Assembly (NCBI GenBank): GCA_029582265.1
Contig: CM055837.1
Coordinates: 9,623,926 to 9,687,925, forward strand
Direction of reading: 5' to 3'
Length of the DNA stretch: 64,000 bases
Source: Zoroaster sp. YZ-2022
Lineage: Eukaryota > Echinodermata > Asteroidea > Forcipulatida > Zoroasteridae
Positions 21,798 through 33,752 of this stretch are shown one piece after another (position 1 is the stretch's first letter; the number at the start of each line of letters is the position of its first letter). The position numbers and the translations under genes are program-made. The notes beneath the pieces were generated by a model that searched no databases, was not told the origin of the DNA, and saw only the letters and a list, made by a program, of their open reading frames with translations.

Positions 21798-22544
21798 AGT
21801 TAGAATTCACTGCACGTGTTTCGTTACTGAGGATACTGTTCTATCAGTTGATATCCAGTGTGGCATAGAGGTGTTGTGTTTCATCTCTTGATCATAGATG
21901 ATGCTATCTTGATCATGTTACAAGGTGGGTGTTGACAGCAGCCGATCAAGACCGGCCAAACATACAGAGAAATAATATAGATGTGCAGATATAGAAAATC
22001 TTTCAGTGGTCGTAACCTTTTCAGGGACGAGTATTAGCAAACGTTACTAGCAGTAAATTGTGGCTTCATACGGTGTACAATGTGGTGTATGTAACTGAAC
22101 GACGGTGTTAACAGTGTACAAGGATTAGATTACTGGGTGGTCGGGTCGTTGCCATACCGTTATCTTTACACTTTCATCTTAATTTTTTTTCTCCCATAAG
22201 CATATCTCATGTTTTTTTAATCCGGTGGAGAATAAATATTGTGCATGCCGTTACTGCATGTAAAACGATATGACGGTTTAAAGTGCTTATAATTCCGATG
22301 TACCAAGTTATGGTAATATAATCTAGGTGTTTCCATCTAAGTATTTGAATCCTGCATAGCGAGAATGTAACCCAATGCTTTTCTTTCTTCATATGTCAAT
22401 ATTATTCACGTAGTACTATGACAGGTGTTTGTTTTTGATTTGGAAGGCGTTTTAATTATTATAGGGAAGGTAGCAACATTGGTAATTACTGGATCAAAAA
22501 TGACAGATTATAATATCTGAAAGCTAAAGTTGTCAAGTTGGTAT
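21798..22544. other. unassigned
   Basis: No exon recognised. Around 22463-22490 GGGAAGGTAGCAACATTGGT resembles the element end at 45944. Confidence 0.4.
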
Positions 22545-22645
22545 TTGAAGGGACGCTGTTGTCACGATCAGAGTAGACTTTCAACAGGGCATGGAATCGG
22601 TGTCCTTAGTTTGAAAATTACTGGCTCATTTAAATGCAGCTGCTT
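22545..22645 (+). mobile_element. TTAA MITE family C, left half only
   Basis: Has GTTGTCACGATCAGAG, CAACAGGGCATGGAATCGGT and the TTACTGGCTCATTTAAATGC core but no right arm. It is joined directly to a fragment of the 58-bp-unit family (AAAGGGAGACCCAGGCCCGC, 22657-22710). Confidence 0.7.
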
Positions 22646-22761
22646 TGACCTCAAAGGGAGACCCAGGCCCGCTGCCCGTTTTTCAGGATTTTTGTCAAAT
22701 CATACCCTTGCAGTCAACACTGCATTGATATTTGCAAAGTATGCACAATACGCTGATGAGG

Positions 22762-23985
<1,224 letters not shown>

Positions 23986-25002
23986 GAGCATACAAAGGAA
24001 AGAATGTACGTATGGTATACAGCAGACCCTGATTGTGTGCAAACTCCATGCACACGGTTTTACTAGCATACAACACAATGGCCATCATCTCACAGGATGT
24101 GCACTGAATCATTGAACAAAATCTCCCTAAATATTGTTTCAGAACCTCTCTCGATTACCTTTTTTCATATTTTGAAGGTTCGCTCATGAATATTTGTCGT
24201 AATTGAAGTGAAAAGAGGCGGCTGCATTGTACGCTCCAAACAAGCATCTTTGTGCCTGAACCATGCACACTCTCTTGTTTAAAAGAATTGATTGCTTCGC
24301 CACAGATCAAACCCCCTGTACTCCCCAATTGTTGTCGGTCATACGCTGCCATTATAATCCTTCTTAATTAATGTATGCAACAAAGGTGTAATATTGACGT
24401 CATCCTGTGCTCAATTCTGATTGCTTGCATTGTTTTTTTTTGGGATGCGAGATAAAAGACCCTGCCAGGATTTCTTTTTATGGCAGAGCACTTACGGTAT
24501 AATAATCAAGAGAAACACTGAGTAATGAAATAAACGAAAGGAAACATACATATCCGAGTACAAGTCCTTCTTGAAAAGGCATCTTGTATGTATCTTGTCG
24601 TCAAAGTACACTTCAAAGTACAGCTGCTTGTTTTCAAAACTCTCATCAGTGATTTACTTCTTTATTAAATCCCTGCTAAAGGGAATGCACAGTATATGTA
24701 CAGCATTAGTAATGAGCAGATTTTCAATTGAACAAATTATTATCTGCAAGCTTGATTGGTGTATTGTTGGTAGAAGCATCAACCCTATTGAGAAATTATT
24801 TTAAAAATAATGGTTATTGGTCTTACATTTCGAACCTAGCAGGTTCTTTCTCAAAGGCACAATGGGATTAGGGTTAGAGTGCTTTTTATCTTGGAGAAGA
24901 ATAGGAATTATTTTTTACAAAACATGCATTTACATGCATCTGAGTACAAGTCCTTCTTGAAAGGGAATCGTGTGTATCTTGTCAAAATGTTGTCTCTTCC
25001 CT
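23986..25002. other. unassigned with small repeats
   Basis: GTACAAGTCCTTCTTGAAA occurs twice (about 24559 and 24945). On the minus strand 24820-24862 reads CTTTGAGAAAGAACCTGCTA then GGTTCGAAATGT, a hairpin motif also seen degenerate at 42405 and 52210. No exon supported. Confidence 0.45.
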
Positions 25003-25560
25003 TTAACCCCAACCCTCCCAAATCCTCCAAAATCCTCTTTGCTAAAGTGAAGGATTTTGGAGGATTGAGGTTACATGCTATACATGCTCTTTGCTAAAGT
25101 GAAGGATTTTGGAGGATGGAGGATTGAGGTTACATGCTACATGCTCTTTGCTAAAGTGAAGGATTTTGGAGGATTGAGGTTATTAGGCATACTTGCCTTT
25201 CCATGGTACATGTACATCCATGTTTGTTGAAGTGATTGCAAGGTCAGTGCTTGGGTCAGTGGACACTGTTTATTGCTCCATGCATGCAGGGAGGGTCCCT
25301 GGCCATGTACATGTATCACAGATTAGAAACACATGTGTGCATACATGTCATGTGCTTGCTTTACTACTGAAAGATTTTAGAGGATTCAGGTAATGTGTAA
25401 GCAAATGGGCCTAGGGAGTTAGGAAGGATTCAGGTTATGTGTAGGCAAATGGGCCTAGGGAGTTAGGAAGGATTCAGGTTATGTGTAAGCAAATGGGCCT
25501 AGGGAGTTAGGAAGGATTCAGGTTATGTGTAAGCAAGTGGGTCTAGGGAGTTAGGGTTAA
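25003..25560. mobile_element. TTAA MITE family B, internally expanded
   Basis: TTAACCCCAACCCTCCCAAA to GGAGTTAGGGTTAA. Two internal expansions set it apart: three copies of a GCTCTTTGCTAAAGTGAAGG block on the left and four copies of a 46-bp GGTTATGTGTAAGCAAATGG unit at 25381-25550. Its left TTAA overlaps a CTTCCCTTTAA end of the AGGGAAGG element type. Confidence 0.88.
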
Positions 25561-25718
25561 ACAACCGAACTCAAACAGTTTCATCTCAATGTGGAATCTA
25601 AGTCATGAGAAAAATGTAAAAAAAAAATTAAAAAAAAAGGTTTACATAAATTCATTGAGCACATTTGGTTTTTTTTCAAGATGATTGGTACCTTAAGAAA
25701 CTTCACATAAAGTTAGCT

Positions 25719-25870
25719 TTAACCCTTTCATTACTGGGCCGGATGTACGCGCAGTCCTGGGCGTTTGTATGTGTATTTATACACCGTAGGTTATCACATT
25801 GCGGGCCTCACGTACGGAGCCGACCAATTTTGTGGTGCGCGCTGCGGGCCCCACGGTATGAAAGGGTTAA
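25719..25870. mobile_element. TTAA MITE family D (CCCTTTCAT), 152 bp
   Basis: Left TTAACCCTTTCATTACTGGG and right GGTATGAAAGGGTTAA are inverted over about 13 bp, bounded by TTAA. It is GC-rich, with TACGCGCAG and GTGGTGCGCGCTGCGGGCC. TTAACCC ends are typical of piggyBac-like elements. Confidence 0.87.
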
Positions 25871-25984
25871 GAGAGTAATTTATTCATATTGTAATCAAGT
25901 AATTACCAATGTTGTACCTTCCCATCAATGGATAGTGAAATTGTCAGATGTAGGATTTGAGGCATGGTGGAGATAGATATAATT

Positions 25985-26054
25985 GAGTTCTTTCGGGTGA
26001 CACCATGTAATCTCTTCATGGAAGAAGTGATGGCTCTGAGAAGAGCCGGTTGGT
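25985..26054. mobile_element. possible Penelope-like fragment
   Basis: GGGTGACACCATGTAATCTC followed by a GGCTCTGAGAAGAGCCGGTT hairpin parallels the order in the 52781 and 42622 fragments (GTGACACCATGTGA, then a stem of the AGTTCTGAAAAGAACT type). Short and divergent. Confidence 0.35.
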
Positions 26055-26240
26055 TTGTTCTCCTGTCAAATTGTCAGAAACGCGCATTTCTGCCATGTAT
26101 TAATCGCTGAGGTGTGGAAAGACAATTATACAAAGTTGGGTTGTCGTAAGTGCTGATTGATACTTGCAGTGTACGCATTTGACAGCAAGGGTTTGCCAGT
26201 GCTGAAGGCGTGTGGACAGGCATATACATGTACATGTACA

Positions 26241-26895
26241 TTGAAAAAGGCCTGTGATTTCTCAGGATTTTTTCCTTATTTCAGGAGTTTTACAAATCTC
26301 CCTTTGCCTCAAAATGATCTTGAACGAAGAGAAGTAGCCACCAAGGAGAGAAAGAAGTAGCCTGTATTGTGTCCACACCTCTAGTTTCTTGTTTGTAGGG
26401 ATGTGGAGAGTCTGTAAATCCTCCAGAATTAAACATCCAGGAGGTTCAGGGGGCTTTGTCCTCTACACCAAAGGGAGACCCAGGCCTGCTACCCACAGGA
26501 GGTTCAGTGGGTTTTGTCCTCTAGACCAAAGGGAGACCCAGGCCTGCTACCCACAGGAGGTTCAGTGGGTTTTGTCCTCTAGACCAAAGGGAGACCCAGG
26601 CCTTGCTACCCACAGGAGGTTCAGGGGGTTTTGTCCTCTAGACCAAAGGGAGACCCAGGTCTTGCTACCCACAGGAGGTTCAGGGGGTTTTGTCCTCTAG
26701 ACCAAAGGGAGACCCAGGCCTGCTACCCACAGGAGGTTCAGGGGGTTTTGTCCTCTAGACCAAAGGGAGACCCAGGCCAGCTACCCACAGGAGGTTCAGG
26801 GGGTTTTGTCCTCTAGACCAAAGGGAGACCCAGGCCTGCTACCCATTTTTCAGAATTTTTTGTGTGTTACTTTTGTCAAATCACACACCTGATTG
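26241..26895 (+). mobile_element. dispersed repeat with 58-bp unit, amplified copy
   Basis: Shares GAGAAGTAGCCACCAAGGA, ACCTCTAGTTTCTTGTTTGT, AAACATCCAGGAGGTTCAGG and a 3' part CATTTTTCAGAATTTTT...TCAAATCACACACCTG with copies at 37791-38035 and 61035-61320. Those have one 58-bp unit where this has seven. Element class unknown; no inverted ends seen. Confidence 0.7.
26439..26846. repeat. 58-bp x7 minisatellite
   Basis: Seven near-identical units beginning AGGAGGTTCAGGGGGTTTTG and containing CTCTAGACCAAAGGGAGACC, CAGGCCTGCTACCCAC. The open frame across it is a by-product of the repeat; unit length is not a multiple of three. Confidence 0.95.
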
Positions 26896-27412
26896 AAAGT
26901 GTGAAGCCTCACTTGGGAAGTCCAAGGGAACATTCACCCCCCTCTTCCTCCTCACCGCAGGAAACATTTGTAGCTTGATGATGTAAATGGTGTATTTGGA
27001 AGTGTTTGTGAAAAATTGTGTTGTGGAGTTTTTTTTCTTTTCCCCTGACCGGATCAGGGGGGTGGAGATTGCACCTTTATGGTCATACTATCCATTGTGC
27101 CTGTGGCCATGCTGCATACATTGACATTATGAAGATATATCTTGATGGATGGAATAAGCACAAGGCATGGAACTAACTTGTTTATACTTGCCTTAAGGCG
27201 TCTCCAAGATTTCCTTACCCCCCCCCCCTAAATAAAAGTACTCTAAAAACACTGTTCTGGCTTATTATTATTTAACCATAAAATGTTCTACTGATGGGTC
27301 GGTGTTTAGTTTGAGTCTTGCCTTAAAAGGAGTTGTCACTTGGAGTGGGAATTTGCAGTTTGGACCGGTTCTGTATATGACTGTTGGGTATGCTGACTGA
27401 TGGAAAATCACA
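26896..27412. other. unassigned
   Basis: CCCCTGACCGGATCAGGGG (27042-27060) is a short hairpin, and a 9-C run lies near 27225. No exon recognised. Confidence 0.4.
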
Positions 27413-27768
27413 TTTATTTATTTATTTATTTTTCTATGCAAATCGTCCCACACAAGGCCAATGGCCACTCCAAGGTGGGGGCTACTAAGTCATTGAGTTG
27501 TTACAATGACTCCACACTGAAGAAACCAGCCCCTCGCACCGAAACAAGACAAGTTAATAACCAGCCTCTTCATGGTGCGAATAGGACTGGGAGGGGGTAA
27601 CTAGTCCAGAACAAGGCAGTTGTTAAACTGCCTCTGCCCCTATAAGCAATTATGGTTAAGTGTCTTGCTCAAGGACATAAGTGCCACGGCCGGGATTCGA
27701 ACCCACATTCTGCTGCTAACACCAGAACTTGAGTCCGGTAAGCTAGACCGCTCGGCCACGACACTGCA
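27413..27768 (-). mobile_element. GGCCGAGCGG SINE with a different 3' body
   Basis: The head (27640-27768, minus) is the same tRNA-like unit as the common SINE down to CTTAACCATAATTGCTT. Beyond that the body is unrelated (AGGGGCAGAGGCAGTTTAAC, CCACCTTGGAGTGGCCATTG) and ends in an AAAT-type tail (ATTTATTT on +). This is a chimera or sister family that shares only the promoter head. Confidence 0.8.
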
Positions 27769-27790
27769 CTGTGACATGGCCTGAACTAGT

Positions 27791-28021
27791 TAGTGCTGGG
27801 ATGGTTAACCGGTTAAACAGTTAACCAAAACTGCACTAACCAATTAGAAATTAAACAGTCATTGTGGGAAGTTTGTTGATGCTTTGTGATTGAGAATTTA
27901 TACACATGTTCCATTTGCGTATGATCTAGTTTGTGTGGGCGTCGGGTACCGACTTCCGGTTAACCGAATGTGAAAGTTTCGTTTAAACAGTTAGCAAACT
28001 AACCGGTAACTCCCAACACTA
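27791..28021. mobile_element. hAT-type MITE (TAGTGCTGGGA), short copy
   Basis: Ends TAGTGCTGGGATGG and CTCCCAACACTA, flanked by GAACTAGT (27783-27790) and GAACTGGT (28022-28029), an 8-bp target duplication with one mismatch. The interior carries GGTTAACCGGTTAA palindromes. It is the unexpanded counterpart of 46783-48554. Confidence 0.88.
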
Positions 28022-28546
28022 GAACTGGTTTGACAAACGGCATTCAGAATTTTATACTTACGGATATGTTGTTTCTTCCTCGATAAAAAAAAAAATCTGT
28101 GTACTGTACAGTTGCACCCTAAGAATGGTTTCGGTTTTTACAATTCTTGAAGTGAAGATCTCCATGTTGGGGCCTTTTAATTAAAAACCAAAACCAAAAA
28201 TTTGTTTGTTATTACTCGGGTATATCACTCACTGTGACTCATTTAATGCGATTATGAGCATCTGCATGTAATTACAAATAGCCAACTAATAACCCACTGC
28301 GCTGTTTTTTTAATTTTTTATAATTCACTGTGACTTATTTTACTCGAATTATGAGCAAGCAGTGTCAACATCTAATTACAGATTATTAAATAGCTGTCAA
28401 CTTGGAGTGATCGATTACAATTAAGTAATGAGAGGTTGTTCGTCCGTGTGTTCACCCACTCTTGGGAATGTAATCTTCCTGGGAAATTCATCCTTCTGAG
28501 AATGCTGTTGGACACTCGGTGCATCTCTGTCAAATGTTTAATAATA
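28022..28546. other. unassigned with two-copy repeat
   Basis: TCACTGTGACTCATTTAATG.. and TTCACTGTGACTTATTTTAC.. (28226 and 28324) are diverged copies. No exon recognised. Confidence 0.4.
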
Positions 28547-28627
28547 AAAATAATGATAATAATGTGGACTTATATGGCGCACGTATCCACCAAACTGGTG
28601 CTCAAGGCGCATTACATTATTACATAA
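28547..28627 (-). mobile_element. SINE 3' tail fragment
   Basis: Only AATAAT followed by GTGGACTTATATGGCGCACG, TATCCACCAAACTGGTGCTC and AAGGCGCATTACATTATTAC remains, the 3' end of the common SINE. This is a 5'-truncated insertion, as expected for target-primed reverse transcription. Confidence 0.85.
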
Positions 28628-29529
28628 TTAGCAATGCCATTTAATTTCATTTTGGAAATAATGCACGGTTTCAGTGTACATGTGGATAATCATCAGTATG
28701 TTTCCTCGGCTTGGATAGAGTGCACGTTTTTATTGGAAACATTTTGTGTTGAAAGTATCTCAGTCATGCTTTTCTCCCACACATGAACCAGAGTGAACTC
28801 TCCCACGCTGTAAAGGAAACGCTGTCCTCTTGGGATCCCTCCATTGATCAGATAGGGGTGGGGACGGGAAATTCACGGGCAATGAGGTGGAATAGATAGA
28901 GCCGTGAATAGTGGACTGGGGAATAGGCAACACTCACTATATCTAGCCATCTAGTAGGAAGAAGTGTTGTGTGCGTGGTGAGTGAGTGCTATGCATATAC
29001 ATGATTCCTATCCCTAGAAGAAACCGCGTTAATTGACGATCGGGGAGATAAGTAACTGTGCATCCACAAAGGCTTACACCCTGGGAACATGGATCTAAGA
29101 TATCAGAGGTGAGTTTCCGTGGCAACCAGCGGTCACAGTTATTTCATAATGTGCACATTTTAAATTAAATGCAAGATTTACCATTAAGACCACTTCCATG
29201 TTAGTTGTCCTCCAGTGGTACTGATCTTTGATGTGTTGTAAAAAGGTAAATAGAAGTCTGATCAAATTTGGGTTCAGTAAATTGATGTTTACATAAAAGG
29301 CAGCTGTGCTGAACGCCATATGGTTTATCACCGTACTGATGGGATAACTAACACGTTCAGCAGGTCTGTATCCACAAGATACCATAGACATGTTTTGCCT
29401 TATTGGTTTCTTCACAATTCTAGCTGAGCTAGTATTCAAACGCATTGGCTGTTATGAATATGTATACATACAGTACATCAAACAGGTGTAATTGAATTAC
29501 CAGTAGGAGATCCAGGGTCCATTTTTTTT
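28628..29529. other. unassigned
   Basis: No repeats or exons identified. The minus-strand frame at 29095-29445 (116 codons) has no recognisable features. Confidence 0.4.
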
Positions 29530-29842
29530 TTAACCCTCCTACTACAAGGGTCAAAATCAGTCAAAATTTTGATACAATTGCCAAGCATATCTAGTGCACT
29601 TAAAAGTCAAACACTCTCAACCCTTCCGTGTAGTAAGAACATTTACGAGTCAAAATGAGTCAACCGTTTTTGACTGGTAAAAGCATTGTCTGGTATTGTT
29701 CAGGGTGGTCAAAATGACAGTAAAAACCAGTCAAAAATGCCCGTGTGTGCACATTTGGGTCAACAGTCAAAACAGGCAGTTGACTGGTTTTGACCTCTAT
29801 AGCAACTTCCCACTAAAGTGCAGCAATAGTAGGAGGGTTTAA
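29530..29842. mobile_element. TTAA MITE family F (CCCTCCTACTA)
   Basis: Left TTAACCCTCCTACTACAAGG and right ATAGTAGGAGGGTTTAA. The interior is crowded with GTCAAAA/TTTTGAC words in both orientations (GACTGGTTTTGACC, CAACCGTTTTTGACTGG). An inverted, partly decayed relative lies at 51621. Confidence 0.8.
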
Positions 29843-30090
29843 GGGATGTTGAACAGAAAATTTTGCTAAGTAAATATATTTGCTAAGCAACACGCAACAG
29901 GCAACCGGGTAAAGTGTACATACTTTGCACGCAAGTTTTGGCTGGTAACTAACAAAGCCGGCTTAGCAAAATGTTATTGCTCGGCATTTTTATTCCCCAC
30001 TAAGTAGATCGATGAAAGTGGCCCATGAGGCTAATTCATTGAAGGTGCTTAACGGACAAGTTTGCTCGGCAAATTGTTCTTGTAAAGCAA
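29843..30090. mobile_element. GCTTAGCA family fragments
   Basis: TTTTGCTAAGTAAATA, TTTGCTAAGCAACACGCAAC and GCCGGCTTAGCAAAATG match elements at 34866, 35519 and 50818. The terminal CCAATTTCAT(A/G)GAG is only vaguely present (GGCTAATTCATTGAAG), so boundaries are uncertain. Confidence 0.5.
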
Positions 30091-30724
30091 TATACATGTA
30101 GATTAGGTGACACGTGACGTCACTTGTTTTTAGAACCCGCAAGGTAATAAAACTGAGTCGGGCTACAGCCGTGCAGTTGGCGATGGCAGACACTACCAAA
30201 TTCTTGGTAAAAATTCTGAATAAAATCCTTGATTTTAGGTATTTTTAAAGTTTGGCACTACATTTTTGCACACATGTATGTGGACATTTCAATCTTATTC
30301 ATTTGTAATTTTGTACAATAGTTGATGAAACATGGAGATCAAAGTACCGATGTGAAAAGAGAACTGCACACATACATAAACATGTGTCGTAAAATTGCCC
30401 GGGACTCTTCCCAGTGTAAACATGTGACATGGTATGAAAATGAAACACCAACAAAAGCAATCTAGCAGATGTAGATTTATATCTATTTTCACTTCTTTGA
30501 AAATACGGGAAAGTGCATTTATGTATATATTATATGTATATTGTACACACAGAAATGTTCATAAAAGATTGATGGAGTAATATACTTAAAAAAAAGAAGG
30601 AATAAAATGTACTGTAAAAATTTAACTGCGTATTTACATGTAATTGAATGAATGAAGGAACGCATGAGTACCATCAGTTTAGCCCCCACCATGTATGTAT
30701 ACATGTATGTATTGTAATAACCAA
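30091..30724. other. unassigned
   Basis: No exon or element boundary recognised; ACATGTATGT words occur at 30690-30710. Confidence 0.4.
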
Positions 30725-30949
30725 TTAAAGGGGCAGTATCGTCACAATCAGAGCAGACTTTGGACAGGGCACGGAATTGATGCTCTAGTTTAAAATGAAC
30801 ACAGTGACTGAAAATGACTGGCTCATTTATGCAGCAGCAACGGTAATATGACCATATCATGTGGGGGGTATTTTGGCAGTCGCTGAGTTAATCTATAACT
30901 GGCATTCTAATTCCATGCCCTGTTGATCGTGATGATACTGCCCCTTTAA
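30725..30949. mobile_element. TTAA MITE family C, copy 5
   Basis: TTAAAGGGGCAGTATCGTCA at left and TGATACTGCCCCTTTAA at right, TTAA intact at both tips. This is the best-preserved copy and the best template for a family consensus. Confidence 0.87.
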
Positions 30950-31219
30950 TGTGTGATTACCTCAAGGAAATTATGAGCCCTTATCATTTATAGGTTGTCA
31001 ACTTTATTCCTGCCATTTTCTTCACAAGCACACTAGGGGAGGGGTAGAACCCTTGCATACACTGTAAGGACGGTACTTTTCTTAGGAAATCATTTTTGGG
31101 GGGGGGGGGGGAGTGGGAATGGGGTCTTACAAAGAACTTTTTTGCACTCACCAGAATGATGAGAATTGACGAATGGTAATGTTCTGTTAATTCCACATCA
31201 AAGTTTTTTGGCATCATTA

Positions 31220-31586
31220 TTAACCCTAACCTTCCCAAATCCTCCAAAATCCTCTTTGCTAAAGTGAAAGATTTTGAAGGATTGAGGTTACATGCTACAT
31301 GCTCTTTGCTTAAGTAAAGGATTTTGGAGGATTGAGATTATTAGGCATACTTGCCTTTCCATGGTACATGTACATCCATGTTTGTTGTAGTGATTGCAAG
31401 GTCAGTGCTTGGGTCAGTGGACACTGTTTATTGCTCCATGCATGCAGGGAGGGTCCCTGGCCATGTACATGTATCACAGATTAGAATCACATGCGTGCAT
31501 ACATGTCATGTGCTTGCTTTAGTACTGAAGGATTTTGGAGGATTCAGGTTATGTGTAAGCAAATGGGCCTATCAAGTTAGGGTTAA
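31220..31586. mobile_element. TTAA MITE family B copy
   Basis: TTAACCCTAACCTTCCCAAA to CAAGTTAGGGTTAA with the conserved core (TTCCATGGTACATGTACATC, GGTCAGTGGACACTGTTTAT, GCAGGGAGGGTCCCTGGCC). It is preceded by a 13-G run at 31099-31111. Confidence 0.9.
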
Positions 31587-32034
31587 AGTGCGCTTACGCT
31601 ACTCTGGGAACGACATTGCTGGTATCGCATGGTCAAATTCGCAATTTGTTACACTGAAGATTTGCATTGAACATCTAGCAATGTATCCGAGTGTGTGTGT
31701 ATGCATTTAGTGTTATCTTGTAAATTACATGTACATTTACAAATGTACATACATATGTACATGTAGCCTCATTAGCACTTGGCAGTAGAAGCTGTGCACA
31801 TACAGCTTGGGTTAATTGCTCTGCGGACCTTGGCTCAAAAGATGCGCACTCATCATTTATCACAAGAAGCTTACTCTCTGTAACAATGCCACTTTATGAG
31901 CATATAGAAAAAGAACGCCGTCTCTCTGCACTGAATCTGCACACAGATTGCTATTTAAGTCCCTGTCATACGCGATTGGCAATAATATGTCACTGTGTGT
32001 GCATAACTGCTGGGAATCAAGACAAGATTACTGA
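31587..32034. other. unassigned
   Basis: Contains several ACATGTAC words (31727-31765). No exon recognised. Confidence 0.4.
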
Positions 32035-32426
32035 GGCCAAAATAAAACAAAGTCTGCGGTTTCTGGTCTCCGCGCACGCCTCCTCAGACCCACGTTGTTG
32101 GCATTTTTAGTTTTCATTTATTTTTTTAATAGTTTGATGAAATTCTTGCGTCGGGTGATAAACAATTGATTTAATTTTTGCTCTGAAACGATGTCCAATT
32201 GAAGCAAAAATTGCTGGATCGATTGGAATTCTGCCATGCTGTGTTTTAAATGACTTTTTCACATGGGGGTATGAATGTTTGCCCGATTTGTGAGGCCTCT
32301 CTTAACCACCATACTGATTTGGTCAGGTTCCAATAATGGCATACATGTATTCATGTATCATGTATTTCACTGGGTAGCAAAATAAAAAAACAAAAACAAA
32401 CAAAAAAAAACAAAAAACCATACAAG

Positions 32427-32890
32427 TACACTCACGGAATTTAAAAACGCATCAACTTATATTTCTCAATAAATATGTATAACTTATATGCAGTGATAAA
32501 TTGAAGCCATAATTGTACATAGCACTTTTATTGTGTCAGTATGATGTGAAAATTTGCGCTCATCAATTGTTAACCTATGTTCTTATTTCTCACTGCAATA
32601 ATCTGCTGTTGAAAAATATACTGAACAGCAAAAGAAACGCAAGTCCGAGGACAGCAAAAGAACAGCAAAAGAAGACTGTTGAAATTGTTCCAATTTTAAC
32701 AGTCACTTTCAGCTCACAAATTGAAAGCATTTTTCATTAAATGAGTGATTAGAATCAAAATGGTTTGTCTTCTGTTTGAAAACTTGACAAGACCTCGGAC
32801 TTGCGTTTCTTTTGCTGTCCTCGGACTTGTGTTTCTTTTGCTGTATATGTGAAATATTGGGATGATGCGTTTTTAAATTCCGTGAGTATA
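32427..32890. mobile_element. TA-flanked MITE (ACTCACGGAATTTAAAAACG)
   Basis: Terminal inverted repeats of about 25 bp (ACTCACGGAATTTAAAAACG then CATCA and complement), flanked by TA. Inserted into the A-rich middle of the copy D host. Tc1/mariner-like by target and end length. It contains a second element. Confidence 0.87.
32625..32844. mobile_element. ACAGCAAAAGAAAC MITE, copy 3, innermost
   Basis: Ends ACAGCAAAAGAAACGCAAGT and complement, with the terminal block (..CGCAAGTCCGAGG) duplicated in tandem on both sides, so each tip has a double inverted repeat. It shares the 14-bp tip with the copies at 5042 and 10001 but has a different body. Confidence 0.8.
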
Positions 32891-33015
32891 CTTTGTGTAT
32901 GGGAAATTTGGTCTGGTTTTAATAACCATGTATAATACATGTTAATATCTATCACTTAAAAAAAAAACGCACATATTTTGAGGCCGATCTGTGACCAGAG
33001 ACTTCTTTGGGGGCC

Positions 33016-33517
33016 TTACGGCCAGTTCATACAAGCAAATGAGAGGCAAATTGGATGTCAAAAGCTAGGAACTAGAGTGAATGATACACAACATTTGAAC
33101 ATGTGCAAAAAGCATTCACTGCAAATTGAATTTCGCGCAGAAGGGCTTTTAGGAAAATGTCAGCAAATCGATAGCTCACATTTATTAGAGAAATTGTACA
33201 AATTAATGTACAAATGTCCGACTCCCAAGAGGGCAGGGGGGAGACTGTGTCCACATGGAGAGATTTTGTCTACGGCCATTATAACCACACAAGCCAATTC
33301 TGCATCAGTTGCCTCAACGGTCAATATTCAGAGATGTGCACAATTCGCCCAATTCAGCCATGGCAGAAGATATACAATATTTCTAAACTCGATAAATATA
33401 ATTAGATAAAAAAAAAAATTGAATGATCGAGTTATAGTTTGGAAAGTCTATTTCGCTACCCTAGAAGGAGACTTTTCAATGTTACACATTAGAAGAAAGT
33501 GCAGGTCACTTCAGTTA
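33016..33517. other. unassigned
   Basis: The plus-strand frame 32978-33409 (143 codons) starts inside the preceding transposon and has no recognisable domain; I regard it as chance. Confidence 0.4.
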
Positions 33518-33701
33518 TAGCCTGAAGATCTAACATCACGCTTCGAGGCTCGTGAAAGACGCCAGATACCACCCTCTCAGTTTTGGGGAGATTCAACTTT
33601 GACCTTGGTTGGTAGCTAGCAAGCGAGCCTCAAACACAGATCTCTATTATACTGTCATTATAATGGAGATCAATGGCCTTGAAGCGTCAGATCTTCAGCA
33701 T
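33518..33701. mobile_element. small inverted-repeat element (CTGAAGATCT)
   Basis: Left CCTGAAGATCTAACATCACG and right CGTCAGATCTTCAGCATAAT are inverted over about 30 bp (CTTCGAGGC/GCCTTGAAG). Related ends appear at about 34630 (CCGAAGCATCTAACGTTACG) and 59372-59416 (GCTTGATGTCAGATCTTCAG). Confidence 0.6.
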
Positions 33702-33752
33702 AATGTGTCAAATGAAATCACTTGAATGGAATGACTGTCTCTATCCTTGATA

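Larger units (their letters stand above)
32035..33015 (+). mobile_element. CGGTTTCTGGTC-family element, copy D, host of nested MITEs
   Basis: Begins GGCCAAAATAAAACAAAGTC then GCGGTTTCTGGTCTCCGCGC, with ATCGATTGGAATTCTGCC and the intact empty TTAA site (gtgttttaaatgac) at about 32242. It resumes after the nested insertions with TACTTTGTGTATGGGAAATT and ends GACCAGAGACTTC...GGGGCC. Confidence 0.75.

Noticed and set aside
32978..33409. 143-residue open frame as a gene
   Set aside because: Starts inside a transposon end, has no domain and no flanking splice signals.
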